Notes under the pieces: generated by a model | Told to the model about the DNA's origin: nothing | The model's database searches: none | What the model saw: the letters and a program-made list of their open reading frames with translations, nothing else | Made by a program: the position numbers and the translations under genes | DNA from: Muribaculaceae bacterium | Lineage (GTDB): Bacteria; Bacteroidota; Bacteroidia; Bacteroidales; Muribaculaceae | Direction of reading: 5' to 3' | Assembly: GCA_022510405.1 (NCBI GenBank) | Contig: JAFLTP010000003.1 | Coordinates: forward strand, 62,001 to 126,000 | Length of the DNA: 64,000 nucleotides | Part shown: positions 8,036 through 16,947 of the stretch, one piece after another | Numbering within the stretch: the stretch's first letter is position 1 | Layout: each line of letters begins with the position of its first letter

Positions 8036-8360
8036 CACCCTGAAGGGGTCGAAGAGAGGTAGCCGGGGGTTGAGGAGGAACGACGAAACCCTCCGGAAAA
8101 TTAAAATGGATTCTACCCTCTACCCCCATCCCACCCGTTCGGGTGAGATGGGGACAATTGGTTGGTGTGATTGTGTCCCAATTTTTTAATCCGGAGGGTT
8201 TCCGCTACGCTCCAACCCCCGGCTAACACTCTTTGGGCCTTTCAGGGCCCTTGTTCTTGAAGCTAAACATTCTCCCTCTACCCTTCTTTAACCCTTTCAC
8301 AGCCATTATTCTTGAACATAAACATTCTCCCCCACCCTTCTTTAACCCCTTTCAGGGAGA
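8036..8360. repeat. REPIN-like palindromic element, copy A
   Basis: A long imperfect palindrome. A left arm at 8059-8097 (AGCCGGGGGTTG ... AAACCCTCCGGA) faces a right arm at 8190-8226 (TCCGGAGGGTTT ... CAACCCCCGGCT). The centre at 8125-8153 is itself a hairpin (CCCATCCCACCC/GGGTGAGATGGG). A small REP-type hairpin ACCCTGAAGGGGT precedes it (8037-8049). A tail of about two and a half ~54-bp units follows to 8357, each with a CCCTTTCAGGG-type core. It lies 3' of the DUF4143 ATPase gene and may also end its transcript. A near-identical full copy is at 10670-11115 and a right half at 9815-10050, all in the same orientation. Confidence 0.85.
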
Positions 8361-8372
8361 TTTGAGTATATT

Positions 8373-9725
8373 CTAAAATATAAATTGTTTTATTTCTTGC
8401 AATCCCAAGAACATGGAGTAATACACCGGCATATAAATTATATTCCCTTTTGTTTCTACCTCTCTATTGTTTGACAAAACTATCCCATATTTAATATTAT
8501 ATTCCTTATTTTGGAGCAGATTGGAGATTGCGACATGTCTTTTGTAATCTTTTCCTGATTTTACCTCCAATGGAAGAATTGAAAGATTTTCATAATCGTT
8601 TATCATGAAATCCACCTCTCCTTTTTTCCTATTGTCATAATAAAATAACTTTAGGTCATGGGCAGCCAATTCCTCTGCCACAGCGTTTTCATAAACCGAT
8701 CCTAAATTGATGCCTGCATGGCTTTCTATTATGGGTTGAATATTGGTGGAATACAATTGAGAAGTAAGCAAACCCACATCATTCATATATAACTTAAACA
8801 AATTCTTATGCATCGACTCTTCAAGAGGAAAAATTGGATTGCTGATGGCCTTTACATTCAGTGAGATTCCCGAAGCAACCAAATATTCAAATTCATTTTC
8901 ATATCTTGAATACCTATCTTTCTCCAAACCTTGAATATCTTTGAATACAAATCTCTTTTTTACATTCTCCATTCGGGATGGTATAAGATTGTAAATGGTT
9001 CTTATGAGTAATTTTTTAGAAAATTCTTTTTCATATCTCGAGGCATCAACTCCATATAGGTTGTGGATCTCGTTTTGCACTTTTCTTACATTCACTATAT
9101 TATGAGACTCCAGGTAAGAATTCACAGGTTCGGGCAATCCTCCCACTAAAAGATATCTCTTGAAATGATTCAACGTTAAATCATGCATTTCCTGCGGCAG
9201 GCTCTCTTGTGCATAAAATTTTTCTTTCAAAAAAGCAATAAAGTCCTTTCCCACATTATTAGCCATTAAATATTCTTCAAAATCCAAGGGATACATCTTT
9301 TCTCTAATTATGCTGCCAATAGGAATGGAAATAGTTTGATGAAGCGCTACCCCTAAAAGACTTCCACTTGCAATAAAATGATATTTTTTATCTTCCCTAA
9401 GAAATTTCAAAAGAGTTAGATATTGCGGATATGTTTGGATTTCATCCAGGAAAACAAGCGTGTTGTCATAATTTTGCAGTTTGTCACCGGCTATACTGCT
9501 TAATGCCAGATAGATTTCTTCAGTTGTCTTAAGATTCTTAAATAATTGTGGACCCTCTTCATCTTTTACAAAATTTATTTCAACAAAATTTTTAAAAACC
9601 TTTGTGCCGACATACCTGATGATAAATGATTTGCCTACTTGTCGAGCTCCTTCTACCACCATAATTTTGTCGGAACCAGATTTTAAATGAGACTCTATTT
9701 TATGGCTTATCTTTCTATACAACAT
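8373..9725 (-). CDS. AAA ATPase with DUF4143 / PD-(D/E)XK-like C-terminus
   Basis: This 450-residue protein has a P-loop ATPase domain: Walker A GARQVGKSF (about residues 25-33), Walker B LVFLDEIQTYP (about 90-100) and a sensor-like FIASGSLLGV. The C-terminal DUF4143 part ends in a nuclease-like signature GEVDFMINDYENLSILPLEVKSGK (D...ExK, about 375-400). Such solo ATPases are widespread and multicopy in Bacteroidetes; their role is unsettled, with DNA-related, mobile or toxin-like roles proposed. The gene sits between palindromic copies A and B, and its start is preceded directly by three 33-bp repeats whose last copy ends a few nt before the ATG. It is not obviously in an operon. Its A/T-rich codon use differs from the efflux genes nearby, which fits acquisition with the island. 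Confidence 0.85.
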   Translation of the reverse strand: MLYRKISHKIESHLKSGSDKIMVVEGARQVGKSFIIRYVGTKVFKNFVEINFVKDEEGPQLFKNLKTTEEIYLALSSIAGDKLQNYDNTLVFLDEIQTYPQYLTLLKFLREDKKYHFIASGSLLGVALHQTISIPIGSIIREKMYPLDFEEYLMANNVGKDFIAFLKEKFYAQESLPQEMHDLTLNHFKRYLLVGGLPEPVNSYLESHNIVNVRKVQNEIHNLYGVDASRYEKEFSKKLLIRTIYNLIPSRMENVKKRFVFKDIQGLEKDRYSRYENEFEYLVASGISLNVKAISNPIFPLEESMHKNLFKLYMNDVGLLTSQLYSTNIQPIIESHAGINLGSVYENAVAEELAAHDLKLFYYDNRKKGEVDFMINDYENLSILPLEVKSGKDYKRHVAISNLLQNKEYNIKYGIVLSNNREVETKGNIIYMPVYYSMFLGLQEIKQFIF

Positions 9726-9730
9726 AATGC

Positions 9731-9816
9731 AATTACACTTTTCAATCCTTTTTTAGGCAATAAAATTACACTTTTCAATCCTTTTACGCAACAATTTCTT
9801 ACACTTTTCAATCCTA
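9731..9816. repeat. Three 33-bp direct repeats immediately upstream of the DUF4143 ATPase gene
   Basis: The core TTACACTTTTCAATCCT occurs three times, starting at 9733, 9766 and 9799, an exact 33-bp period. The 16-bp stretches between are partly conserved (TTTTAGGCAATAAAA and TTTTACGCAACAATTTC). On the gene's sense strand the core is AGGATTGAAAAGTGTAA and the array ends 6 nt before the ATG at 9725. No TAnnTTTG box is seen within it. Operator, attenuator or replication-type iteron are all possible roles. Confidence 0.8.
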
Positions 9817-10050
9817 TGGATGCCACCCTACTTCCGTGACGGGGTAATTGTATCCCAATTTTTTTAATCCGGAGGGTTTTCGCTATGCTCCAACCCCCGG
9901 CTAACACTCTTTGGCCCTTTCAGGGCCATTTCTCCCGAACATAAACATTCCCCCTACCCTTCTTTAACCCTTTCAGGGCCATTGTTCTTGAACCTAAACA
10001 TTCTTCACTATCCTACTTTGGCTCCTTTCAGAGCCATCTCTCCGGAACAA
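9815..10050. repeat. REPIN-like element, copy B (right half only)
   Basis: This copy keeps the right arm (9868-9905, TCCGGAGGGTTTT ... CAACCCCCGGCTAAC) and the 54-bp-unit tail with GGCCCTTTCAGGGCC and CCCTTTCAGGGCC cores. The left arm is missing; only a degenerate remnant of the central region (9815-9866) remains, fused to the end of the 33-bp repeats. It reads as a truncated or recombined copy lying between the ATPase gene and the transposase gene. From 10050 to 10190 the DNA is AT-rich and holds a -7-like TATCTTTG (10148-10155) for the transposase gene. Confidence 0.8.
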
Positions 10051-10189
10051 TTATATTCCAATGTCAATAATATTCTATAGCCTTGAAACGACATTTTAAA
10101 TATTAATGCATTTTTTTGTTGATATAAATCATCCATGAAATATTTATTATCTTTGGGAACCCAAGGATTCTAAATTAAACCAAAGTCTT

Positions 10190-10645
10190 ATGCCCCATAC
10201 CTCATTATTGATTCATATTGTGTTTGCCACCTACAATCGTGATAACACAATCAATCTACAACAACGGAAAGATCTATATTCATATACCGGTGGTGTTATT
10301 AAAAATTTGAAATGTAAACCATTGGCAATTGATGGCATGTCGGATCACATTCACATATTCGTTGATCTTCGTCCTTCTCTTTCTGTGTCGGATTTTGTGA
10401 AAACTATCAAGCAATCAACCGGGAAATGGATTAGAGACACCCATAGATTATTGGATTTCAAAGGATGGCAAGAGGGATATTTTGCGGGGACAGTGGGTCC
10501 GGACGGTAAACAACGATGTATCAATTATATCGAAAATCAGGGTGTTCATCATAAAGGCCAAGCATTCCTGGCAGAAATGGAATGGTTGAAACTGAAATAC
10601 GAGATAGAAGATTTTGTAAAAAACGGAACTCCCATAGAGGACTGA
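10190..10645 (+). CDS. REP-associated tyrosine transposase (Y1/HUH, IS200-like RAYT)
   Basis: The 151-residue protein is a single-domain Y1 transposase. It has the HUH metal motif in SDHIHIFVDLRP (His-Ile-His, about residues 47-49), an upstream KCKPLAIDGM strand, and the helix YIENQGVHH near residue 122, whose Tyr is the expected nucleophile for single-strand cleavage. SVSDFVKTIKQSTGKWI is also typical. No IS200/IS605 tnpB partner is present. It is flanked on both sides by copies of the same palindromic element (B upstream, C starting ~30 bp after the stop), the arrangement expected of a RAYT that mobilises or maintains REP/REPIN sequences. Length is normal and no frameshift is seen. A TATCTTTG -7 box at 10148-10155 lacks a clear -33 partner. 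Confidence 0.9.
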   Translation: MPHTSLLIHIVFATYNRDNTINLQQRKDLYSYTGGVIKNLKCKPLAIDGMSDHIHIFVDLRPSLSVSDFVKTIKQSTGKWIRDTHRLLDFKGWQEGYFAGTVGPDGKQRCINYIENQGVHHKGQAFLAEMEWLKLKYEIEDFVKNGTPIED

Positions 10646-10669
10646 ATCCCAAAATCTACAAATCCGGCC

Positions 10670-11115
10670 TCATAAACCACCCTTTCAGGGTCGCATAGAG
10701 TTAGGGCGAACCAAGGATTAGTTTTGGATTGATAGACGACCCTGAAAGGGTCGCAGAGTGTTAGCCGGGGGTTGAGGAGGAACGACGAAACCCTCCGGAA
10801 AAATTAAAATGGATTCTACCCTCTACCACCCATCCCACCCGAACGGGTGGGATGGGGTTGTATGGTGTGTGATTGTGTCCGAATTTTTAATCCGGAGGGT
10901 TTCCGCTACGCTCCAACCCCCGGCTAACACTCTTTGGCCCCTTCAGGGCCATTTCTCATGAACATAAACATTCTCCACTACCCTTCTTTGGCTCCTTTCA
11001 GGGCCATTGTTCTTGAACATAAACATTCCCCTCTACCCTTCTTTAACCCCTTTCAGGGCCATTTCTCCGGAAAAATAAATATTCTTCCTTTACCCTTCTT
11101 GGCACCTTTCAGAGC
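10670..11115. repeat. REPIN-like palindromic element, copy C (longest)
   Basis: Two REP hairpins come first: CACCCTTTCAGGGTCG near 10678 and CGACCCTGAAAGGGTCG at 10738-10754. Then follow a left arm (10758-10799), a perfect 12-bp central stem CCCATCCCACCC/GGGTGGGATGGG with loop GAAC (10829-10856), and a right arm (10891-10930). The outer 17 bp (GTGTTAGCCGGGGGTTG) and inner 12 bp (AAACCCTCCGGA) of the arms are perfect inverted repeats. A tail of about three ~54-bp units with CTTTCAGGGCC cores runs to about 11115. The -7 box of the efflux operon lies 70 bp further on. Confidence 0.85.
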
Positions 11116-11215
11116 ACTTTTTCGATCAATAATTAAAGGCCATGGAATTATTTTATGCGGGAATTAATTTTTACAAAAATTAAATCTAAATTTGCACATT
11201 AAAACCACTATAAAC

Positions 11216-12277
11216 ATGAGGAGAAATTCAAATATTGGTTATTTATTGCTAATCAGCATTTTATTTGGTTTTATAGTAATATCTTGTAAGGATAAGAGGA
11301 AGGATAGGCCCACTGAAGCACCGCCGGTAAAAGTGACGGTGATGGATGTTTCGGAAGGAATGGCTAACAACAGCCGTGAATATTCCGGCACCGTTTCTTC
11401 AGCGGAAACAACCACGCTGAGTTTTTCAGTGCCGGGAACCATTACCGAACTTTACGGCAAAGAGGGACAGAAAGTTTCAAAAGGTCAGTTGCTGGGAAAG
11501 GTAAGAAACGGTGAATATCTCAATGCCTACAACATTGCCAAGGCTCAGCTTGATGAAGCTCAAGACGGATATGACCGACTCAAAAAACTTTATGACGCCA
11601 ATGCCCTTCCCGACATAAAATGGGTGGAAATCCAACAGAAATTGAAACAGGCCCAAAATGTGGAAGAAATGGCTCAACGCACTCTTGACGATGCCAATCT
11701 TCATTCCCCGGTTTCAGGTACAATCACCCAAAAATTTGCCGACATAGGTCAAACGGTAATACCCGCTCAGCCTATATATGAAATAATATCAACAGGAGAT
11801 CTCACAATAGACATTCCGGTTTCGGAAAATGAAATCGGGAATTTCCAGTTAGGAGAAACCGCTAAAATTTCTTTTGAAATTGAAAGCAAGAATATCATTG
11901 AAGGCAAGGTGACTCAAAAATCGGTTTCTGCCGATCCCCTTACCCGTTCCTTCACCGTCAAAATATCCATTCCAAACCAAGACGGCAAAATATTGCCGGG
12001 GATGATAGGAAAAGTTATCTTCCCAAAATCCGAGGCAGATACAGAAGGACAAAAAGCAGTGATATTGCCCTCGCAGGCTGTGTTGCTTAATGAAGACAAC
12101 CGTTGGTTTGTTTGGGTAGTCAACGACAGTATGGCGGAACGTAGGTTTGTCACTACCGGCGAGCTGGTTTCCAATGGTGTGGAAATTATTTCAGGACTTA
12201 ATCCCCACGATAGCGTTATTGTGGCAGGTATGCAGAAAGTAGGAAGCGGTTCAAAAGTTATAAGCATCAAACATTAG
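11216..12277 (+). CDS. RND efflux periplasmic adaptor (membrane fusion) lipoprotein
   Basis: An AcrA/MexA-type adaptor that bridges the inner-membrane pump and the outer-membrane channel. A lipoprotein signal ends in the lipobox VISC (Cys about residue 23). It is followed by EYSGTVSSAETTTLSFSVPGTI, a lipoyl half KEGQKVSKGQLLGKV, an alpha-helical hairpin (about 85-140) and the second lipoyl half NLHSPVSGTITQKFADIGQTV. Beta-barrel and membrane-proximal parts follow. I start at ATG 11216 (353 residues) rather than the TTG at 11192, because a -7 box TAAATTTG (11186-11193) overlaps that TTG and would start transcription near 11200. It is the first gene of a three-gene efflux operon, 7 nt before the pump gene. 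Confidence 0.92.
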   Translation: MRRNSNIGYLLLISILFGFIVISCKDKRKDRPTEAPPVKVTVMDVSEGMANNSREYSGTVSSAETTTLSFSVPGTITELYGKEGQKVSKGQLLGKVRNGEYLNAYNIAKAQLDEAQDGYDRLKKLYDANALPDIKWVEIQQKLKQAQNVEEMAQRTLDDANLHSPVSGTITQKFADIGQTVIPAQPIYEIISTGDLTIDIPVSENEIGNFQLGETAKISFEIESKNIIEGKVTQKSVSADPLTRSFTVKISIPNQDGKILPGMIGKVIFPKSEADTEGQKAVILPSQAVLLNEDNRWFVWVVNDSMAERRFVTTGELVSNGVEIISGLNPHDSVIVAGMQKVGSGSKVISIKH

Positions 12278-12284
12278 TCAACAA

Positions 12285-15200
12285 GTGGGAACAGTCAATA
12301 ACTTCACACCACAGGCTCCCAAGCCAAATCCCATCGTAGTGATGGGTATGAAGTACAGTAAAGAGATAATACTGATATTGTCTCTTGTGATGGCTTTCGG
12401 CATATATGCCCTGGAGGTGATGAATAAACAAGAATTCCCGACATTTACAGTTAGGGAAGGAGTGATAGCGGCAGTTTATCCCGGGGCATCCACCACACAA
12501 ATTGAGGACGAGGTGTTAAAACCTCTGGAAGACTATGTTTTCTCCTTCAAGGAAGTGAACAAAAAGAAAACACACTCTCAGGTGACAGCCGGAATGATGA
12601 TAATATTCGTGGAACTGGATGACAATGCAAAAAATACCGACAGCTTCTGGAATGAGTTCAAAATCGGCATGGAGCAGGAAAAGCTAAAACTACCTGCAGG
12701 GGTCTTGGCTGTGGAAACCATCAGTGACTTTGGCGCAACCTCCTCGCTTCTTATCACCATGCAAAGTTCCGACAAGACTTATCGGGAACTTGGGGAATAT
12801 ATGGACGGATTGAAAGATGCTATAAGACCTGTGGAAAGCGTGGGGTCGATGACGGTGTTCGGAAAACAGAACGAGCAGATCGCAGTGTATCTCGATCCAC
12901 AAAAACTTCAACATTATGCTCTAAGGGAAGAGACTCTCGGCGCCACCTTGCTTGCCCAAGGATTCAAAACCACAGGAGGGAGACTGAAACAGGAAGACTA
13001 TACGAGACCAATTTATGTGGAGAGGGCAGTTAATTCCATTGAGGATGTGGCCGAGATGATTGTGATGAGCACTCCCGAAGGTTCCATCGTGAGACTGAAA
13101 GATGTGGCTGAAATAAAAAAGGAATATCCGGAATTCGAAAGCTATATCACCAACAATTTCGAGAAATGTATACTCCTAAGCATAGGCATGAAGGAGGGAT
13201 ACAATGTGGTGGAGATGGGCAAAGAGGTGCAGAAACGCATCGATAAATTTAAAGAGACCATTCCCGAGAGCGTCACTCTTTTCAATATTACCGATCAACC
13301 TGTGGTGGTGAACAGTTCCGTCAATTATTTCCTTGTGGAATTGCTGATAGCTGTAGTGGCGGTATTGGTGGTCATTATGATCTTGTTGCCATTCAAAGTT
13401 GCATTGATTGCCGCAATGACGATTCCAATCTCCATTTTTATTTCCATAGGCCTTTTCTATGCGTTCGGTATAGAGCTGAACACGGTTACTCTTGCCTGCC
13501 TCATTCTCTCATTAGGTATGATTGTAGACAACTCGGTAGTGATTATCGACGACTATGTTGAGTTGATTTCGGAGGGAATCGACCATTACACCGCAACCTT
13601 GCGGGCAGGCACGGAGTTCTTCAAAGCAATTTTCTCCGCAACATTGGCGATTTCCATCACCTTCTTCCCCTTCCTGATGACTGTGAAAGGAATGTTCAGA
13701 GATTTCATCACCGATTTCCCATGGGGGCTCACCATAATATTGTTCGTATCACTTATTATAGCGGAACTTCTGGTACCTTTCCTGCAGTATAAGTTGATAA
13801 AGAAACCCATCTATAAACTCCAGGAAGATGCATTAAAGAGCGGCAAAAAGAAATTCACTATTTTCTCTTTGATGCAGAAAGGATACGACTGGCTTGTAAC
13901 CATTTGTTTTAAATGGCGTAAATCCACAATCATCGTGGGAGTTCTTTTTGTAGGATTGGGTGTTTTTCTGATTATCACCACCCCTTTGGAATTGATGCCA
14001 ATTGCGGAACGCAACCAGTTTGCCGTGGAAATCTTTATGCCTTCCGGCACCACAGTGGAACGCACCTCCGAAGTGGCCGATTCACTGGAAAGAATGTTGT
14101 CAAAAGATCCGAGGGTGGTTTCCATAGCCTCTTTCCATGGATGTTCCTCTCCACGTTTTCAAGCAACTTATGCCCCACAGATCGGAGGTCCCGATTATGC
14201 CCAATTCATAGTGAACACAAAAAGCAACGAAGCCACAATCGAGATTTTGAACGAATGTACACCTAAGTATGAAGGTTGGTTTCCCGACGCATTGATAAGA
14301 TTCAAGCAATTGAATTATTCCAACGCCGAGAACCCGGTTGCATTAAGATTTTCCGGTCAGGATCAAGGATTGTTGCAAAGTGTTTCAGATACTGTGTTGC
14401 AGATAGCAAGGAAAGTGCCCGGGTTGAGAAACGTTCATTCTTCCTTGGGTAACCCTCAGATGGCGGTGATGGTGAAACCGGATCCGACTCGGTCCCAAAG
14501 ACTGGGAGTGAACAGCATAATGCTTGAAAGCACCTTGGGTATGCGATATAGTCCCGGAATTCCCGTGGCTACAATGTGGGAAGGCAATTACGGCATCCCG
14601 GTTGTATTGAAAACCTCAGGAGCAAAGGCAGGTACGCCATCAGAACTTCTGAATGAGCCGATACCGGCCATGGGTTTCGGGAATGTACCGCTAAGTCAGA
14701 TCGCTTCAATTAAACCGGAATTGAATCCGGGCAAGCTTGTACATTACAATGGCGTGCCGACTGTAGAAGTGATTGCTGATTTGCAGAGAAATATGAATGC
14801 AGTGAACCGCACGGAAGCATTGCTGGATAGTGTAAAGAAAATCCAGTTGCCGGAAGGAGTAGAGATGTCGGTAGGTGGTGAATATGATGTCAATTTGTCA
14901 ACATTGCCTGAAATTTTATTAGGACTCGCGATTTCAGTGCTGATTATATTCTTTATAATATTACTCCATTATGCACAGGTAGGCACAGCAATCATCTTAC
15001 TGTTGAGTCTTTTACTTGCACTTCCGGGCGCAGGTATCGGCATGAAGATACAACCTGTTGATCTATCCATCACAGGTGTTTTGGGTTTGGTTTCGCTTAT
15101 GGGTATTTTAGTGAGGAATGCAATAGTATTGATAGACTACGCCGAGGAATTGAGGAATCAGGGTCAACCGGTAAAAGATGCTGTCTTTAATGCTTCCAAA

Positions 15201-15434
15201 CGAAGGATGCGTCCCATTTTCCTTACTTCAGCTGCAGCGACAATGGGTGTTTTGCCCATGATTATCGGGCAGAACGCTCTCTGGAAACCTATGGGAGTTG
15301 TGATTTTCTGGGGAACTCCAATAACCATGGTGTTCATTCTCACGGTTATCCCTGTGGCTTATTGCATGATAAAGGACAAGGGACCTCAAGCCAATCAACC
15401 CTTGAAAGAACCCTTGGAAACGCATCTGGTGTAG
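12285..15434 (+). CDS. RND efflux permease (AcrB/MexB-like)
   Basis: A 1049-residue inner-membrane proton-driven pump of the hydrophobe/amphiphile RND type. It has an N-terminal TM helix (IILILSLVMAFGIYAL), a first large periplasmic loop with porter segments (EFPTFTVREGVIAAVYPGAS), a TM2-6 bundle, a second loop (ELMPIAERNQFAVEIFMPSGTTVE) and TM8-12, ending in PVAYCMIKDK. In the TM4 proton-relay region the usual Asp-Asp pair reads Asp-Asn (GMIVDNSVVIIDDYVE), with another Asp pair five residues later. The start is GTG 12285, 7 nt after the adaptor stop; an internal ATG about 18 codons in is an alternative. Substrate cannot be told from sequence. Confidence 0.93.
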   Translation: MGTVNNFTPQAPKPNPIVVMGMKYSKEIILILSLVMAFGIYALEVMNKQEFPTFTVREGVIAAVYPGASTTQIEDEVLKPLEDYVFSFKEVNKKKTHSQVTAGMMIIFVELDDNAKNTDSFWNEFKIGMEQEKLKLPAGVLAVETISDFGATSSLLITMQSSDKTYRELGEYMDGLKDAIRPVESVGSMTVFGKQNEQIAVYLDPQKLQHYALREETLGATLLAQGFKTTGGRLKQEDYTRPIYVERAVNSIEDVAEMIVMSTPEGSIVRLKDVAEIKKEYPEFESYITNNFEKCILLSIGMKEGYNVVEMGKEVQKRIDKFKETIPESVTLFNITDQPVVVNSSVNYFLVELLIAVVAVLVVIMILLPFKVALIAAMTIPISIFISIGLFYAFGIELNTVTLACLILSLGMIVDNSVVIIDDYVELISEGIDHYTATLRAGTEFFKAIFSATLAISITFFPFLMTVKGMFRDFITDFPWGLTIILFVSLIIAELLVPFLQYKLIKKPIYKLQEDALKSGKKKFTIFSLMQKGYDWLVTICFKWRKSTIIVGVLFVGLGVFLIITTPLELMPIAERNQFAVEIFMPSGTTVERTSEVADSLERMLSKDPRVVSIASFHGCSSPRFQATYAPQIGGPDYAQFIVNTKSNEATIEILNECTPKYEGWFPDALIRFKQLNYSNAENPVALRFSGQDQGLLQSVSDTVLQIARKVPGLRNVHSSLGNPQMAVMVKPDPTRSQRLGVNSIMLESTLGMRYSPGIPVATMWEGNYGIPVVLKTSGAKAGTPSELLNEPIPAMGFGNVPLSQIASIKPELNPGKLVHYNGVPTVEVIADLQRNMNAVNRTEALLDSVKKIQLPEGVEMSVGGEYDVNLSTLPEILLGLAISVLIIFFIILLHYAQVGTAIILLLSLLLALPGAGIGMKIQPVDLSITGVLGLVSLMGILVRNAIVLIDYAEELRNQGQPVKDAVFNASKRRMRPIFLTSAAATMGVLPMIIGQNALWKPMGVVIFWGTPITMVFILTVIPVAYCMIKDKGPQANQPLKEPLETHLV

Positions 15435-15501
15435 CCGCCTCTTGCTTGGGTTTGGAGTTTGTCATCTGGTAGTTTGAGACGAGTTATTAACGTGAATTGA
15501 A

Positions 15502-16794
15502 ATGAAAAAGAGGATATATATCGTATTGGCAACACTGCTTGGAATAGCTTTTGGAATGAATGGGGGCGAGCGTAAAGATTCTTTGCTTACCTTGGAGCAA
15601 TGTGTGAGCATGGCTTTGGAGAATAACCGCAAATCCATCAATTCAAGGAACAATGTGGAGGCAGCAGTATATTTGAAAAGAGAGGCTTTTACGAAGTATT
15701 TTCCTGAAATAGCCGCAATGGGCATGGCATTTTGGGCCAATCATGACATATTGCAATATAATCTTCTTGATATTGTGGAATTGGGATTGATCAAGAAAGG
15801 GAAAGTCGCAGGAGTACAGGCTTTACAACCCATTTTCACAGGGGGATTGATTGTAAATGGGAACAAGCTTGCCGAAGTGGGAGAAGAAGTGGCAAGACTC
15901 AGGCACCAACAAACTGAAAATGAATTGAGATTGACCACAGAAACTTTGTTCTGGAAACTTAACACACTTGAATCCGCTATGAATGTATTGAATACTGCGG
16001 TTGCTTTCCTTGATACCCTCGAAAATGAGGTGAAAGTGATGGTGGATGCAGGTTTGATCACCCGAAATGATTTGCTTAAAGTGCAACTTAAACGCAATAA
16101 TTATCTGGCCGAAAAGGTAGACCTTGAAAACGGTATCCTTTTGGTTAAGATGCTTTTGGGACAATATGTAGGTTTGGGTGTAACCGGGAATATTCAGATT
16201 TCGGCAGAGGTTCCGGAAGTACCACCAGCCTGTCCTTACGATCTTTATACTCCTACAGTCAACGCATTACCATTGACTGCAGATTACCAGCTTCTTCAGA
16301 AAAATGTGGAAGCAAAGAAACTTGAGAAGCGGATGGAAATCGGGAGCAACCTTCCGTCGGTGGCTTTAGGTGCCGGGTGGTATTATCATGATCTCTTGGA
16401 ACAAAACCATAATTTTGGGTCGATACAGTTGGCTGTAAATGTTCCTTTGACAGGATGGTGGAGCGGAGCTTATGGAATCAAGCGCAGGAATCTTGAGCTT
16501 ACCAATGCTAAAAATGAACTTGATGATTTGGGAGAACAGTTGCAGATTGAAATGCAGGACAAGTGGAACAATCTCACCGCGGCACACCGGAAAATGCAAA
16601 TCGAGAAGGATGGTATCGCCCAGAGCGAGGAAAACTTATACTTGAACAAAATGTATTATGAAGCCGGGATGTGTACGCTTTCCGACCTTTTGGAGGCTGA
16701 AACGAGCCGTAAGGAATCCGGTGACAGATACGTGGCGGCTTATGGAAATTTCTGTACTGCGAAGTCAGCGTATCTAATAGCCACCGGCCGCTAA
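15502..16794 (+). CDS. TolC-family outer membrane efflux channel
   Basis: This 430-residue protein begins with a signal peptide (MKKRIYIVLATLLGIAFG). It has the duplicated OEP architecture: DSLLTLEQCVSMALENNRKS at the start, a long helical part with ARLRHQQTENELRLTTETLFWKL, a central beta segment, and a second half FGSIQLAVNVPLTGWWSGAYGIKR followed by helices with MYYEAGMCTLSDLLEAE near the end. It completes the tripartite pump with the adaptor and RND permease upstream (67-nt gap). It would form the trimeric outer-membrane duct. No terminator is obvious after it. Confidence 0.92.
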   Translation: MKKRIYIVLATLLGIAFGMNGGERKDSLLTLEQCVSMALENNRKSINSRNNVEAAVYLKREAFTKYFPEIAAMGMAFWANHDILQYNLLDIVELGLIKKGKVAGVQALQPIFTGGLIVNGNKLAEVGEEVARLRHQQTENELRLTTETLFWKLNTLESAMNVLNTAVAFLDTLENEVKVMVDAGLITRNDLLKVQLKRNNYLAEKVDLENGILLVKMLLGQYVGLGVTGNIQISAEVPEVPPACPYDLYTPTVNALPLTADYQLLQKNVEAKKLEKRMEIGSNLPSVALGAGWYYHDLLEQNHNFGSIQLAVNVPLTGWWSGAYGIKRRNLELTNAKNELDDLGEQLQIEMQDKWNNLTAAHRKMQIEKDGIAQSEENLYLNKMYYEAGMCTLSDLLEAETSRKESGDRYVAAYGNFCTAKSAYLIATGR

Positions 16795-16835
16795 CATATA
16801 TCGTTTCAACATACTTATGTAACCCTTTCCTGTAT

Positions 16836-16866
16836 TTGCAAATTTTTTTATAATATCTTAATTTTG
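16836..16866 (+). promoter_or_regulatory. Promoter of the toxin-antitoxin pair
   Basis: A -33 TTG (16836-16838), exactly 20 nt, then -7 TAATTTTG (16859-16866). A transcript starting near 16873 would have a leader of about 75 nt before the antitoxin ATG at 16948. Confidence 0.7.
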
Positions 16867-16947
16867 TAATATCAATAATAAGAGGGATGGGTTCTAAACA
16901 AATAACTTTCTTATAAAAACCGGGAATAAGTTAAAGAGAACTAAGTT

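Noticed and set aside
9731-9816. CRISPR array
   Set aside because: Only three 17-bp repeats with 16-bp semi-conserved gaps, which is too short and not spacer-like; no cas genes in the window.
9707-9907. 66-codon frame with a repeated GLKSVI peptide upstream of the DUF4143 ATPase gene
   Set aside because: The peptide repeat is just the 33-bp DNA array translated; it overlaps the ATPase start and continues into palindrome copy B.
10934-11167. 77-codon frame after the transposase gene
   Set aside because: It is the 54-bp tandem tail of palindrome copy C read through; repeating peptide, no other evidence.
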